Below, piece after piece: positions 24,777 to 34,120 of a stretch of 40,737 bases of DNA. Positions within the stretch are counted from its first letter, which is position 1; each line of letters starts with the position of its first letter. This DNA is from CAYHGV01 sp964356135 (GTDB lineage: Bacteria > Hydrothermota > Tepidihabitantia > CAYHGV01), in NCBI GenBank assembly GCA_964356135.1, contig CAYHGV010000012.1, forward strand, positions 1 through 40,737, in the 5' to 3' direction. The position numbers and the translations under genes are program-made. The notes under the pieces are model-generated. The model searched no databases and was not told the DNA's origin. It worked only from the letters and a program-made list of their open reading frames with translations.

Positions 24777-27623
24777 ATGTTTTCTAAATCGAGATTTTTT
24801 CTACTCCTCCTCTCGGCCACCGTCGGTCTCGTCTTTGCAGGTGTGACCGGTCGAATTACCGGCAGGGTGCTGGATTCCCAAACCGGAGAGGCTTTAGTGG
24901 GAGTGGATGTGATGGTGGAAGGGACCGACATGGGTTCGTCGACCGATCCATCGGGCCGCTACCTGATCATTAACGTGCCGGTCGGGACCTACAATCTCGT
25001 TGCGACCTATATTGGCTACGCACCGAAAAAGGTGTCAGGAATAGTGATCATCCTCGACCAGACACTAGCGGTTGATTTTAAACTCGGTTCAACGGTCATT
25101 CCGATTGAAAAACCGATTGTCGTAACCGCGGAGCGACCGATGGTGATCAGAACTGCGGTCCAGACCACGCGGGTAGTTTCAACTCAAGATTTCAAACAAC
25201 TGCCGATTTCCGACCTGACTGACCTGGTTGGACTCCAGGCAGGAGTGAGCTGGGATTCACGGGCTGGACATACCCATATCCGGGGCGGTCGGTTCGATGA
25301 CGTCGCCTATTTTGTCGATGGGGTGGCGGCACAGGATGCAATCTACGGAACAATTTGGTCGAGTCCGAAACCGACTACCGACGCGATTCAGGAGATGGTG
25401 GTCATTACCGGCGGTTTCGATGCCGAATACGGTGAGGCGATGGCAGGGATCATTCAAGTCGTCACCAAAGAAGGGGGCGAACGGACTGCAGGCAGTCTCA
25501 AGTTTACGACCGATGAGATGTTCCCGGGAAGTGATTATAACTTTGGCTACAATTACTATCAGGGAACCCTGGGCGGTTCATTCCTCAACCAAAAAAGGAT
25601 TCGTTATTTCCTTTCGGGCGAGCTTTTCTATGTTGATGATGACTACGGGATTCTCTATAAAGTCCCTCACGCTGACCGGAAGGAAGTGGGACTTGATTCA
25701 AAATTCACCTTCAAGTTTCCCAACACTAAAATTACTCTTGATGGTCATACCGGTCGAAAAGAGTGGAACTGGTTTTCCACTGCCTGGCGCTACTGGCTCG
25801 ACGGCTATCCGGGCAACCGAACCCGTGACTGGAAGGCGAATTTCTCCCTGAATCAGCAGTTCGCCAATAAAGCGGTTCTTACTGCGAAACTGGGTTATTT
25901 TTCAGACGATTTTATCCGAACGCCCCGCAATATCTATGCCGAAAAGGGAGATACCTCCGGTTTCTGGGGGTTTTTGCGAAGTACCGGTATCTGGCAGCGC
26001 CAGATATTCAGAGCGGAAGACTTTATTTTTGATACTGACAGTGTTTACTATTACAATTATCAATATGGCGATACGATGTATAATGATACGATCTACCTGA
26101 CGCCCGACCCGGCCGAGCGGGTTCAACAACTCTACCGTTTGACCAATCTCTACGTGATACCCGAATACTGGACCAATAATCCCTACGGCATTATCCCCGG
26201 TTTTGTGGGTAAAGGCGATGCCGGCTATATCCACTATCGTGGAACGCAAGACGCGATCTTGAAAGCCGACCTGACCTACAATCCAACCAAACGACATGAG
26301 CTGAAAACCGGTATTGATTTGAAATACTACACGCTCAAGCTCTACGAAAATTCGTTACCCTGGAGCACGTCGCCATTCTGGGATGCCTATACCTATCATC
26401 CGATTACCGGTGCGGTCTATCTCCAAGACCGTGCCGACTTTGAAGATCTGGTCGTGAGAATGGGCTTCCGGATCGATTATTTGGATGCCAACGTCTGGAA
26501 GAAGCTCTACCCGGATAGCCTGCTCAACCGTGATACGGTCGAGACCGCTATGAAGTTCCGCATTTCGCCACGGTTGGGATTCTCATTCCCGATTACCGAT
26601 CGGATAAAATATCGGTTTTCTTACGGCCATTTTTACCAGACCCCGAAGTTTGTCTTTTTATATGAATCACTGCACGCCAATATTATCCGGCAGGGAAATA
26701 TTACCGTTGGGCAACCGGATTTGGGGGCAGAGAAAACCATTGCCTATGAGACCGGATTTGATGCCCAGCTTTCCGAAGTTTTCGCCTTCGACCTGACCCT
26801 CTACTACAAAGATATTTACGACCTGATTGGAACCCGGCTGGTTGAAGCTTTGCCGACGGCGTATTCAATTTATGAAAATGTTGAATATGCCAAGGTCCAA
26901 GGGTTTGAAGCTACCTTCAACAAACGGCTGAGCAACTACTGGGCGGGTAAAATCTCGTACACGTTCCAAATTGCCAAAGGGACCGCCTCAGACGCCTGGG
27001 CACAGTATGGTCGCGCCGAACCGCGGCAGGTTGACTATTATTTGAGTTATGACCAGCGTCATGCGCTCAACTTCACCTTGCAGTTCAGCCTCGATACGAC
27101 CTTCTTTTTCCGACCGTTACGGAATTCGGAGGCGAGTTTTATTACCGTATTTGGAACCGGTTTACCCTATACTCCGACCGATTTAAAAGGCACGCGCATC
27201 GGGGACGAAAATTCAGCCCGGATGCCTAATAAGTTCAACATCGATGCCCGATTGAGTAGAAGCTTCCAGATTGCAGGATTGGAGTTGACCTTCAACTGCG
27301 ATATCTACAATCTCTTAAATCTTCGGAATGTCCGCAGTGTTTACAGTGTAACCGGCAAGCCTTACTATGATGGGACGGAAGTCAAAGAGGAGCAGTTCGA
27401 TCTGCCCGATATAGTGTATTATCGGGTTGGCGACCTCTACTACCATCCGGCTCGAGATTACAACCATGACGGTTATATCTCGCGCCATGAGATGTATGAA
27501 TCTTACATGGCATATCGCCGGGATGTCGTTGGCGACCCGAGTGACCCTATAACCTATCCCGGCAATCCAGGGATGTACGATCAAGGGAGACGGATAAGGT
27601 TTGGAATAGGATTCTCATTCTAA
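24777..27623 (+). CDS. TonB-dependent receptor with carboxypeptidase-regulatory-like domain (triad B)
   Basis: A 948-aa outer-membrane receptor paralogous to the one at 14565. I chose the ATG at 24777 because GAAGGAGG lies just upstream and MFSKSRFFLLLLSATVGLVFAG is a clear signal peptide; the ATG at 24762 precedes that ribosome binding site. CarboxypepD_reg-like domain at about 22-105 (GRVLDSQTGEALVGVDVMVEG), plug to about 235 (HIRGGRFDDVAYFVDG, FDAEYGEAMAGIIQVVTKE), then barrel ending in SFSF-type residues. Residues 894-905 (DYNHDGYISRHE) form an EF-hand loop at the same place as in the paralog. Both share the barrel motif YKD(L/I)Y(N/D)LIGTRL. Confidence 0.93.
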   Translation: MFSKSRFFLLLLSATVGLVFAGVTGRITGRVLDSQTGEALVGVDVMVEGTDMGSSTDPSGRYLIINVPVGTYNLVATYIGYAPKKVSGIVIILDQTLAVDFKLGSTVIPIEKPIVVTAERPMVIRTAVQTTRVVSTQDFKQLPISDLTDLVGLQAGVSWDSRAGHTHIRGGRFDDVAYFVDGVAAQDAIYGTIWSSPKPTTDAIQEMVVITGGFDAEYGEAMAGIIQVVTKEGGERTAGSLKFTTDEMFPGSDYNFGYNYYQGTLGGSFLNQKRIRYFLSGELFYVDDDYGILYKVPHADRKEVGLDSKFTFKFPNTKITLDGHTGRKEWNWFSTAWRYWLDGYPGNRTRDWKANFSLNQQFANKAVLTAKLGYFSDDFIRTPRNIYAEKGDTSGFWGFLRSTGIWQRQIFRAEDFIFDTDSVYYYNYQYGDTMYNDTIYLTPDPAERVQQLYRLTNLYVIPEYWTNNPYGIIPGFVGKGDAGYIHYRGTQDAILKADLTYNPTKRHELKTGIDLKYYTLKLYENSLPWSTSPFWDAYTYHPITGAVYLQDRADFEDLVVRMGFRIDYLDANVWKKLYPDSLLNRDTVETAMKFRISPRLGFSFPITDRIKYRFSYGHFYQTPKFVFLYESLHANIIRQGNITVGQPDLGAEKTIAYETGFDAQLSEVFAFDLTLYYKDIYDLIGTRLVEALPTAYSIYENVEYAKVQGFEATFNKRLSNYWAGKISYTFQIAKGTASDAWAQYGRAEPRQVDYYLSYDQRHALNFTLQFSLDTTFFFRPLRNSEASFITVFGTGLPYTPTDLKGTRIGDENSARMPNKFNIDARLSRSFQIAGLELTFNCDIYNLLNLRNVRSVYSVTGKPYYDGTEVKEEQFDLPDIVYYRVGDLYYHPARDYNHDGYISRHEMYESYMAYRRDVVGDPSDPITYPGNPGMYDQGRRIRFGIGFSF

Positions 27624-27634
27624 AGGAGGAATCA

Positions 27635-30535
27635 ATGAGAAAAATTCTTTTGCTTTCGATTGCGCTGTCGATAGGCCTCCTCCAGGCGCGGACCCTGACT
27701 GGCACGGCTCCAACTGCACGGAAATATGATCAGAAGTGGTTGGATATCAATCGTTGGAAGGTTCCATTCTACAACGACGGTCGCTACGGACTCAATGTTT
27801 CCCTGAATGCTGCCGGCGGCGACTGGCCACAACCTTTGAAAAACCATTATATCTTCGGTGCCGGTATCTGGGTGGGCTGCCTTCAGGATACGGTTGATGG
27901 GCTCGGCCTGCCAAGAACCGATACCCTCGTTACTTTCAGCTACAACCCCAACTCGGGGGGCACGGAGATGGTTCCCGGCAATAAAGACGACTGGCAGGGG
28001 GCGGCTGGGAGTGCAGAGGATAGGGTATACCGTTTTCCCGATGATTGGCCGCCACCGCGCGACTGGTTTGCCAAAAATCCCAAAGACACCGTTTTTGTTC
28101 CATTTAAGAACTTTTCGCTGCAGGATATGTGGTGTGTCTTCTGCGATTTCGACCCGGATGCGCACACCTCGAACGATACCCGACCGATAGGATTCGAAAC
28201 CTACTTGACGGTGTATGCCTGGAACTATACTTCGAATCGGGATATTTTCTTCCTGAAATACGTTCTGCGAAATACATCGGGAAGACCCCAGCGCGATATG
28301 TATCTGGGGGCGGTTATGGATGCCGATATCGGATTACCGTCGGATGATATGGTCGGGCTCATTAAGGATAAGACCTTTATCTCCGGTTCCGACACCTTCC
28401 TAGTGAAGAATGTCGGATTTGCATACGATAACGATAATACCGAAACAAACCGCGCCTACTGGCAGGAAGGGACACCGGGTTGTGTCGCTTTTAAGTTTTT
28501 AGATGGACCTATCAAGGATAGTACCGGCGGTCAACCGGTACCGGTAATGACCGCTTTTAAACGGTTCAATATCGAGTTTGACCCGCCCCGGGACCCGGCT
28601 CGCTATCTGACCATGGCCGGGTATGACTATCGAAACCATGTCTATAACCCGTATGACAGCATCGATTTGACGCCAGCCGATAAACGGTTCATCCAAACGA
28701 GCGGTCCGTTTACATTATTACCCGACTCGTCGGTAACATTTCTGGTAGCGGTCATTGCCGCTGAATTCGGTGCGGCAGGAGAAACCGGAGCCAAGAAAGA
28801 TACGTTAGAACTGGCGAAGATGGCGGCAACCGCCCAGTATATCTACGATCAGAACTGGTTATTACCAGGTCCGCCGTTCTCTCCGAATTTGACCTTAATC
28901 CCGGGCGACAAAAAAGTCACCCTGATCTGGAACAATCTTTCGGAGCTGCTGCCTGACCCCTACTATCAAATTGCTTCCAATCCTTCGAGTCCAGGATATG
29001 ATCCGGCGTATCGGCAATACGATTTCGAAGGGTATAAAATCTATAAGAGCGAAGACGGCATCGACTGGTCGCTGTTAGACCAATGCGACCTTAGTAATGG
29101 TGTTGTCTTCGCCGATACCACTCGAATCATAAAAATTGTCGGCACCGACACAATTGTCGTTGCCGAAACAATCGGCACCAACGCTACCGATAAGGGACTC
29201 TTCTATACCTATGTTGATAACAATGTCGCGAATGGTTTCAAATACTACTATACCATCACCTCCTATGACTACAACTTCCAGACCATCAGTGATACGCCAA
29301 AATCGGTCATTGATACCTTTTCATTGGAAGGCGGCAAGGTGTTGGCTGATGTCACCCCGCGGTCTGAACCGTCGAACTGGGATTTCGTGGACACGGTCAA
29401 TATCCGGGTGACCCAGCTCGCCGGTGATTCAATTTCTCCGGGCGTCAGCCTTGCGATTACACCGGTTATCCCGGTAGAAGTGCCGGACGATACTTGGGAA
29501 CTCAAGTTTTTGGGTCCGGGCTTTGATAATGGCAGACCGGCCTATCGGTTTTATGTCAAGAGTCTTACCGGCGGTTCGCTGATTATCGATACAACCAAGG
29601 CGGTCTATCCCTTCGATCAAAAAACAATTTTCGGCTACCCCAATGTTCGGGGAGTAGATTTTACTCTCACCTTGGACATCGGTACCCCGCCCGCGAATTT
29701 CTTCGATTCGGTGCTGGTGAAATCCGGTGGCTACCCGGTGCAGCCCCTTAACAGCAATCCCAATGAGGTGACCGGCCAGGGGCAGTGGGCGTTTCGAGGT
29801 TCAGATTATGAGATAACCTGGCAGACCGGTGCCGCTGGTTTCACGGTTAAGGTCTTTGATAAGACTAATAATATAGAAGTTCCGTATACATCAAAGTTCC
29901 TTAACTCGGGCGCCACCGCCCAATACGCTGATGGCTGGTGTTTTCTGGGAAACCTGAGCGGCCAGTATTTAAACACCTCAACCCTTAAAGTTGACACTAT
30001 CTCCGCCCTCTACGTTTGTGGAGGATTGGTCTTCCTTAACGGTGCGATCAATAAACCGATTACGGCCGAGCTCGTTGGCAAAATCAGATCGGGCGATAGC
30101 TGGATGGCTTACAGCAATCGGACCGGCAATACCGCCCCCTCCTACAGTCTCTACAATATCGTAACGAAAGCGGGCCGGATGCTCACCAAGTTCGAATCGA
30201 CTCGCCCCAAGGTGCGCGCAGTTCCGAACCCCTACCTCATCAGCAATCAATGGGAGACATCGCTCGATAAGCGGGTGCTTGCGTTTACCCATCTTCCCGA
30301 CGAATGCACGATTCGAATTTACAATTTGGCGGGCGACCTCGTTAAAACCCTGAAGCACAGTGAAACGACCGGAAAGGTCACAAATCCCGCCCTGCCCATG
30401 GTGAATGATCTGGGCGGGACCGAGAATTGGAATCTCTTGAACGATAATAACCAGTTAATTGCAACCGGTGTCTACGTCTTCCATGTCCAGTCCAAGATTG
30501 GTGAGCAAGTCGGCAAATTTGTAATCGTCCGCTAA
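27635..30535 (+). CDS. Large exported protein with FnIII-like domain and sorting-like C-terminus (triad B)
   Basis: A 966-aa paralog of the 17702 product with a signal peptide ending near LLQA and an AAAGGAGG ribosome binding site. Shared landmarks are the N-terminal FGAGIWVGCLQDT / TLVTFSYNPNSGGTEMV block, MDADIGLPSDDMVGLIKDK, YLTMAGYDY, an FnIII-like domain at about 413-545 (PNLTLIPGDKKVTLIWNN to YYYTITSYDYN), and the C-terminal domain from AVPNPY near residue 858 with FTHLPDECTIRIYNLAGDLV and final KFVIVR. Function is unknown. The genes on either side are a receptor (11 nt away) and a PorV-like barrel (10 nt away). Confidence 0.85.
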   Translation: MRKILLLSIALSIGLLQARTLTGTAPTARKYDQKWLDINRWKVPFYNDGRYGLNVSLNAAGGDWPQPLKNHYIFGAGIWVGCLQDTVDGLGLPRTDTLVTFSYNPNSGGTEMVPGNKDDWQGAAGSAEDRVYRFPDDWPPPRDWFAKNPKDTVFVPFKNFSLQDMWCVFCDFDPDAHTSNDTRPIGFETYLTVYAWNYTSNRDIFFLKYVLRNTSGRPQRDMYLGAVMDADIGLPSDDMVGLIKDKTFISGSDTFLVKNVGFAYDNDNTETNRAYWQEGTPGCVAFKFLDGPIKDSTGGQPVPVMTAFKRFNIEFDPPRDPARYLTMAGYDYRNHVYNPYDSIDLTPADKRFIQTSGPFTLLPDSSVTFLVAVIAAEFGAAGETGAKKDTLELAKMAATAQYIYDQNWLLPGPPFSPNLTLIPGDKKVTLIWNNLSELLPDPYYQIASNPSSPGYDPAYRQYDFEGYKIYKSEDGIDWSLLDQCDLSNGVVFADTTRIIKIVGTDTIVVAETIGTNATDKGLFYTYVDNNVANGFKYYYTITSYDYNFQTISDTPKSVIDTFSLEGGKVLADVTPRSEPSNWDFVDTVNIRVTQLAGDSISPGVSLAITPVIPVEVPDDTWELKFLGPGFDNGRPAYRFYVKSLTGGSLIIDTTKAVYPFDQKTIFGYPNVRGVDFTLTLDIGTPPANFFDSVLVKSGGYPVQPLNSNPNEVTGQGQWAFRGSDYEITWQTGAAGFTVKVFDKTNNIEVPYTSKFLNSGATAQYADGWCFLGNLSGQYLNTSTLKVDTISALYVCGGLVFLNGAINKPITAELVGKIRSGDSWMAYSNRTGNTAPSYSLYNIVTKAGRMLTKFESTRPKVRAVPNPYLISNQWETSLDKRVLAFTHLPDECTIRIYNLAGDLVKTLKHSETTGKVTNPALPMVNDLGGTENWNLLNDNNQLIATGVYVFHVQSKIGEQVGKFVIVR

Positions 30536-30545
30536 GGAGGCGAAC

Positions 30546-31586
30546 ATGAGAAAATTCTTTTTGACACTACTAATCACCGGGATGGCCCTCACAACCTTTG
30601 CCGGTTTTAGCAAGGTAGGAACGACTGCGGTTCCATTCTTGAAGATTGGCGTGGGACGCACGACCGGAATGGGAGATGCCTTCGTCGGAATTGCCGATGA
30701 CGCCTCCGCGGTGTACTGGAATCCAGCCGGTCTCACCAATCTCAAAAGCCGAGAATTTTTCTTCAGTCATATTGACTGGATCGGAGATGTAAACCACGAA
30801 TACATCAGTGCGGTTTTTCCCGTTTCCGGTCTGGGAACTCTGGCGTTGAGCGTGACCGCTTTGACGATGGGTGAAATCGAGGAAACCCAGGTTGATGATC
30901 CGACAACGCTGCGGCGTGAAGACGATGGCACCGGCAGAACCTTTGCCGCCTCGGATTTAACCTTTGGTTTTACCTTCAGCCGGATGATCACCGATAAACT
31001 CTCTTTCGGATTTACCGCCAAAGGTATTCAGGAGCGGCTCTGGTTGATGGGTTCGACTGGCTTCGGAGTCGATGTCGGTCTCTTCTATAACACCGGTTTT
31101 CGTAATCTCCGGTTCGGTATGAGTATCTCTAATTTCGGACCGGATATGACGGTAACCGGCGGCCAACTCATATTTCCAACCCCGCTGCCGGGTCAGGATA
31201 CAACCAAGCAGACTAACGTTACGATGAACGCCTCGGCTGCTCCGCTTCCCACCGTGTTTCGGTTCGGAGCCGCCTATAACATCATCGAGACCGATGCCAG
31301 CACCCTGACCGGAGCGCTCGATATAGTCCATCCCAATGATGTCAATGAAACCATCAATGCCGGGTTCGAATACGGTTTGAATAAATTCTTCTTCCTGCGC
31401 GGGGGCTATATTCTCAATACCGATTTTGAGTATGCCAAAGCGTTGAACTGGACGACCGGTATCTCAGCCGGCACCGGTATCATACTGAAACCGACTCCGA
31501 ATCTGCGTGTGAAAGTCGACTACGCTTACCGCCACTTAGGTTGGCTGAAGGCTTCTCACCGGGTCATGTTCACCCTCGGATTCTGA
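30546..31586 (+). CDS. PorV/PorQ-like outer-membrane barrel protein (triad B)
   Basis: A 346-aa paralog of the 20573 product, with a TAAGGAGG ribosome binding site. The signal peptide ends near TTFA; hallmark segments are KVGTTAVPFLKIGVGRTTGMGDAF and ASAVYWNPAG. It shares ALSVTALTMGEIEETQV-like and QERLW motifs with the paralog and ends in a barrel strand, HRVMFTLGF. It closes triad B and is followed by a strong terminator. The proposed role as shuttle or partner for the upstream protein is inference from PorV biology. Confidence 0.88.
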   Translation: MRKFFLTLLITGMALTTFAGFSKVGTTAVPFLKIGVGRTTGMGDAFVGIADDASAVYWNPAGLTNLKSREFFFSHIDWIGDVNHEYISAVFPVSGLGTLALSVTALTMGEIEETQVDDPTTLRREDDGTGRTFAASDLTFGFTFSRMITDKLSFGFTAKGIQERLWLMGSTGFGVDVGLFYNTGFRNLRFGMSISNFGPDMTVTGGQLIFPTPLPGQDTTKQTNVTMNASAAPLPTVFRFGAAYNIIETDASTLTGALDIVHPNDVNETINAGFEYGLNKFFFLRGGYILNTDFEYAKALNWTTGISAGTGIILKPTPNLRVKVDYAYRHLGWLKASHRVMFTLGF

Positions 31587-31603
31587 TCTGTGCTAAGGAG
31601 TGA

Positions 31604-31644
31604 ACGGGATAGGGACTACCCGGTCCCTATCCCGTCTTGTTTTC
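31604..31644 (+). terminator. Rho-independent terminator after triad B
   Basis: ACGGGATAGGGAC (31604-31616) and GTCCCTATCCCGT (31623-31635) form a perfect 13-bp stem with a 6-nt loop, followed by CTTGTTTTC. Confidence 0.85.
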
Positions 31645-31700
31645 GGTCTGCGTAACTCCGTGTCCGCATCCGTGCCACTCCGCGTTACCGATAAAATCAA

Positions 31701-33869
31701 ATGAGAGACCAAATGGGTAAAGCGATTTTCTTTATGGTGTTTAACTTTCTTATCGTTACGCAGCTCGGTGCTACCGATTGGACAATAATGGTTTACATGG
31801 GTGCAGATAATGGCATGGCTGATCAGGCGTATAAGGATTTGGCAGAAATGGTATCGGTCGGTTCAACCGATAAAGTAAAAATTATTGTCCAACTTGATAC
31901 TCCGGATGCGGATAGTCTTCCGGGGACCCGCCGATATTTAATTGAAAAGGATACGCCGGTGCTTTTAGACCAGGTCGGTAAGCTTGATATGGGAGACCCG
32001 CAAACCTTGATCGACTTTGCTGGTTTTACCGCTCGCAACTACCCGGCAAAGAATTATTTCCTCATTCTCTGGGACCACGGAAGCGGTTGGCCCAACGGAA
32101 ATGCGGTCAATGGTCCCCGGAGATCAATTATTGATGATTGGTCGGGCCACAGTTCAATGGGGGTGGCGGACGGCGAGTTGAAGCAGGCGGTTAGCGGAAT
32201 CAAAGCTGTGCTCGGGAAGAAACTCGCGTTACTCGGTTTCGATGCCTGCCTGATGAATATGGTTGAGGTGGCTCTGGAAATAAAAGACGGCGCACGGATC
32301 ATGCTCGGTTCCGAGGGGCTGGTGCCGTATGATGGCTGGCCTTACGGCCAGGTATTAAAAATCGTGGTTGATAACCCGGGCAAATCATCGGCTGAGCTTG
32401 CTTCGGAGATCGTTTCTGAGTTTATCGATTCGTACGGCGATTTAGACCTCTGTTTTTCAGCGGTCGATTTGGAGCAATTGAACGATTGCCTCGAGCCGCT
32501 CGCTCGGTTGGTCGAGGTTCTCGCCCTCGATGCCGGGAACAGTCTTATTAAAACCGGACGCGAAACCGTCCAGACCTTTCCTGAACCCGGTCGAGAGCCT
32601 TCACCACACGACGAGTATATAGACTTGATCGATTTTATAGAACTGATAACGGCTATGCCCGAGATAGAGAATGAAGCCAGAACTTGCCTCGAATGCCTCC
32701 AAAAAGCGGTACTTAAAACAGCCAATTCCGGCTCAAGTCTTACCCATGCCCACGGAATCTCAATCTGGTTTCCTTATTATTGGCTTTCTTTTAAGCGTCA
32801 GTTTCCATCGTATGCTCGACTTGGATTTGCCGGCTCGGTTTCCTGGCTCGGGTTTTTAAATAGCTACTATGGTTTAGACGATATCGACCCTACTCAATCG
32901 AAGTTTGCGGAGTCGGTTGTAAACCGAACAAATAGCTATAGGCTTTTCTGGTCTCGGTCGTTTGATTTATCCGATGTCCGATACGAACTTCGGGAACTCA
33001 AAGGAACGCGGGAAATATTCTCGGACGGTGCGCAATCAGCGGACAATTGGAATCTCGATGGGTTTTCGCTCTCTAATCAGTATGCCCATTCTTTGGATTT
33101 TTCATTTTTTTCCGGCAGCGCAGACAATCTCGATAACCGGCTAACCTTACAACCGCCGCTTGGGTTACCTCAGGGCGGGCTCGTCTCTTTTTTTGTGCTT
33201 TACCAGACCGAAGAAGCTTATGACCTGTCATTGACAAATGTTAAGCGCGATGTGCTGTATCTGGAGATTTCCAGTGATGGTTCTCGTTGGAGCGCTCTCG
33301 ATTCTCTTTACGGCGATTCGCTCATTTGGACCGAGCACCGTTATTTTCTGGAATCCCGGGATAGTGTTTATCTACGGTTCCGGTATAAAAGCGATCTGGG
33401 AGAAAATGGCGTCGGTGTTTTTATTGACGATATAAAAATGTATACTTTTGACACTATGCGGACGGTTGCTGCTCAACTTACCGACACTTCATTCTATTTC
33501 TTTAACAAAACGGCGGGCGAGTATGCCTATGGTGTCTTTGCAATCGACGATGCGGGCAATCGGAGTTCGGTCACTCAATTCTTTACAGTGAGCGCAGAAG
33601 ATTATGCGCTGCCATTCTCCATTCCTTCCCCGTTTCACGACAGTTGTCAGATTATCTGTGATTATCCGTCGGCATCCGAGCCGGAGATTTTCATTTATAC
33701 CCTCAACGGCGAATTGATAAAAAGATTTCCATTTTCTGCAATCGGCAATAAACAACTGACCTGGGATGGAAAAAATGAACGGGGCAGCCCGGTCGCGTCC
33801 GGAATCTATCTCGTTGTCGTCAAAGACCGGGATTTCACCCGGTTGGGAAAGATCGCCCGGGTGAGATAA
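31701..33869 (+). CDS. Clostripain-family (C11) secreted peptidase with sorting domain
   Basis: A 722-aa exported cysteine peptidase. After a signal peptide comes the C11 domain: TDWTIMVYMGADNGM, then LILWDHGSGW with catalytic His126, and LLGFDACLMNMVEVA with catalytic Cys183. Clostripain-type enzymes usually cleave after Arg. A beta-sandwich region at about 440-580 resembles the jelly-roll modules of secreted proteases, and the final ~90 residues form a sorting domain (IFIYTLNGELI, TWDGKNERGSPVASGIYLVVV, final KIARVR). Start is uncertain: ATG 31701 or ATG 31713, neither with a good ribosome binding site. In the type IX system the sortase PorU is also a cysteine peptidase (C25); this one is a different family and more likely a cargo. 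Confidence 0.88.
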   Translation: MRDQMGKAIFFMVFNFLIVTQLGATDWTIMVYMGADNGMADQAYKDLAEMVSVGSTDKVKIIVQLDTPDADSLPGTRRYLIEKDTPVLLDQVGKLDMGDPQTLIDFAGFTARNYPAKNYFLILWDHGSGWPNGNAVNGPRRSIIDDWSGHSSMGVADGELKQAVSGIKAVLGKKLALLGFDACLMNMVEVALEIKDGARIMLGSEGLVPYDGWPYGQVLKIVVDNPGKSSAELASEIVSEFIDSYGDLDLCFSAVDLEQLNDCLEPLARLVEVLALDAGNSLIKTGRETVQTFPEPGREPSPHDEYIDLIDFIELITAMPEIENEARTCLECLQKAVLKTANSGSSLTHAHGISIWFPYYWLSFKRQFPSYARLGFAGSVSWLGFLNSYYGLDDIDPTQSKFAESVVNRTNSYRLFWSRSFDLSDVRYELRELKGTREIFSDGAQSADNWNLDGFSLSNQYAHSLDFSFFSGSADNLDNRLTLQPPLGLPQGGLVSFFVLYQTEEAYDLSLTNVKRDVLYLEISSDGSRWSALDSLYGDSLIWTEHRYFLESRDSVYLRFRYKSDLGENGVGVFIDDIKMYTFDTMRTVAAQLTDTSFYFFNKTAGEYAYGVFAIDDAGNRSSVTQFFTVSAEDYALPFSIPSPFHDSCQIICDYPSASEPEIFIYTLNGELIKRFPFSAIGNKQLTWDGKNERGSPVASGIYLVVVKDRDFTRLGKIARVR

Positions 33870-33899
33870 TAGACACCAACCTTTTGATTAATAGCAAAC

Positions 33900-34060
33900 C
33901 CTAATCCTGCGATAAGAAACCACGAGATCATGAAAATCCTAAATTCTAAAACCGAAATCCTAAACAAATTTCAATGTTCCAAACTGTTTAGAATTTGGAA
34001 AATTGGGATTTAGATATTGTTTAGTCCGCCAAGAAGTGTGGCGGATTAGTGTTTGTGATT
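33900..34060. repeat. AT-rich intergenic repeat block
   Basis: The 250-nt spacer between converging genes contains ACCACGAG (33920-33927), degenerate inverted units around CCTAAATTCTAAAACC and GTTTAGAATTTGG, and a TCCGCCA / TGGCGGA hairpin with a 7-nt loop near 34025-34046. There is no coding content. Confidence 0.5.
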
Positions 34061-34120
34061 TAGAATTTTTATTAAATGGTTATGTTCGGATTCGGGGCAA
34101 ATCTTCTCTCTATAGTCTCT

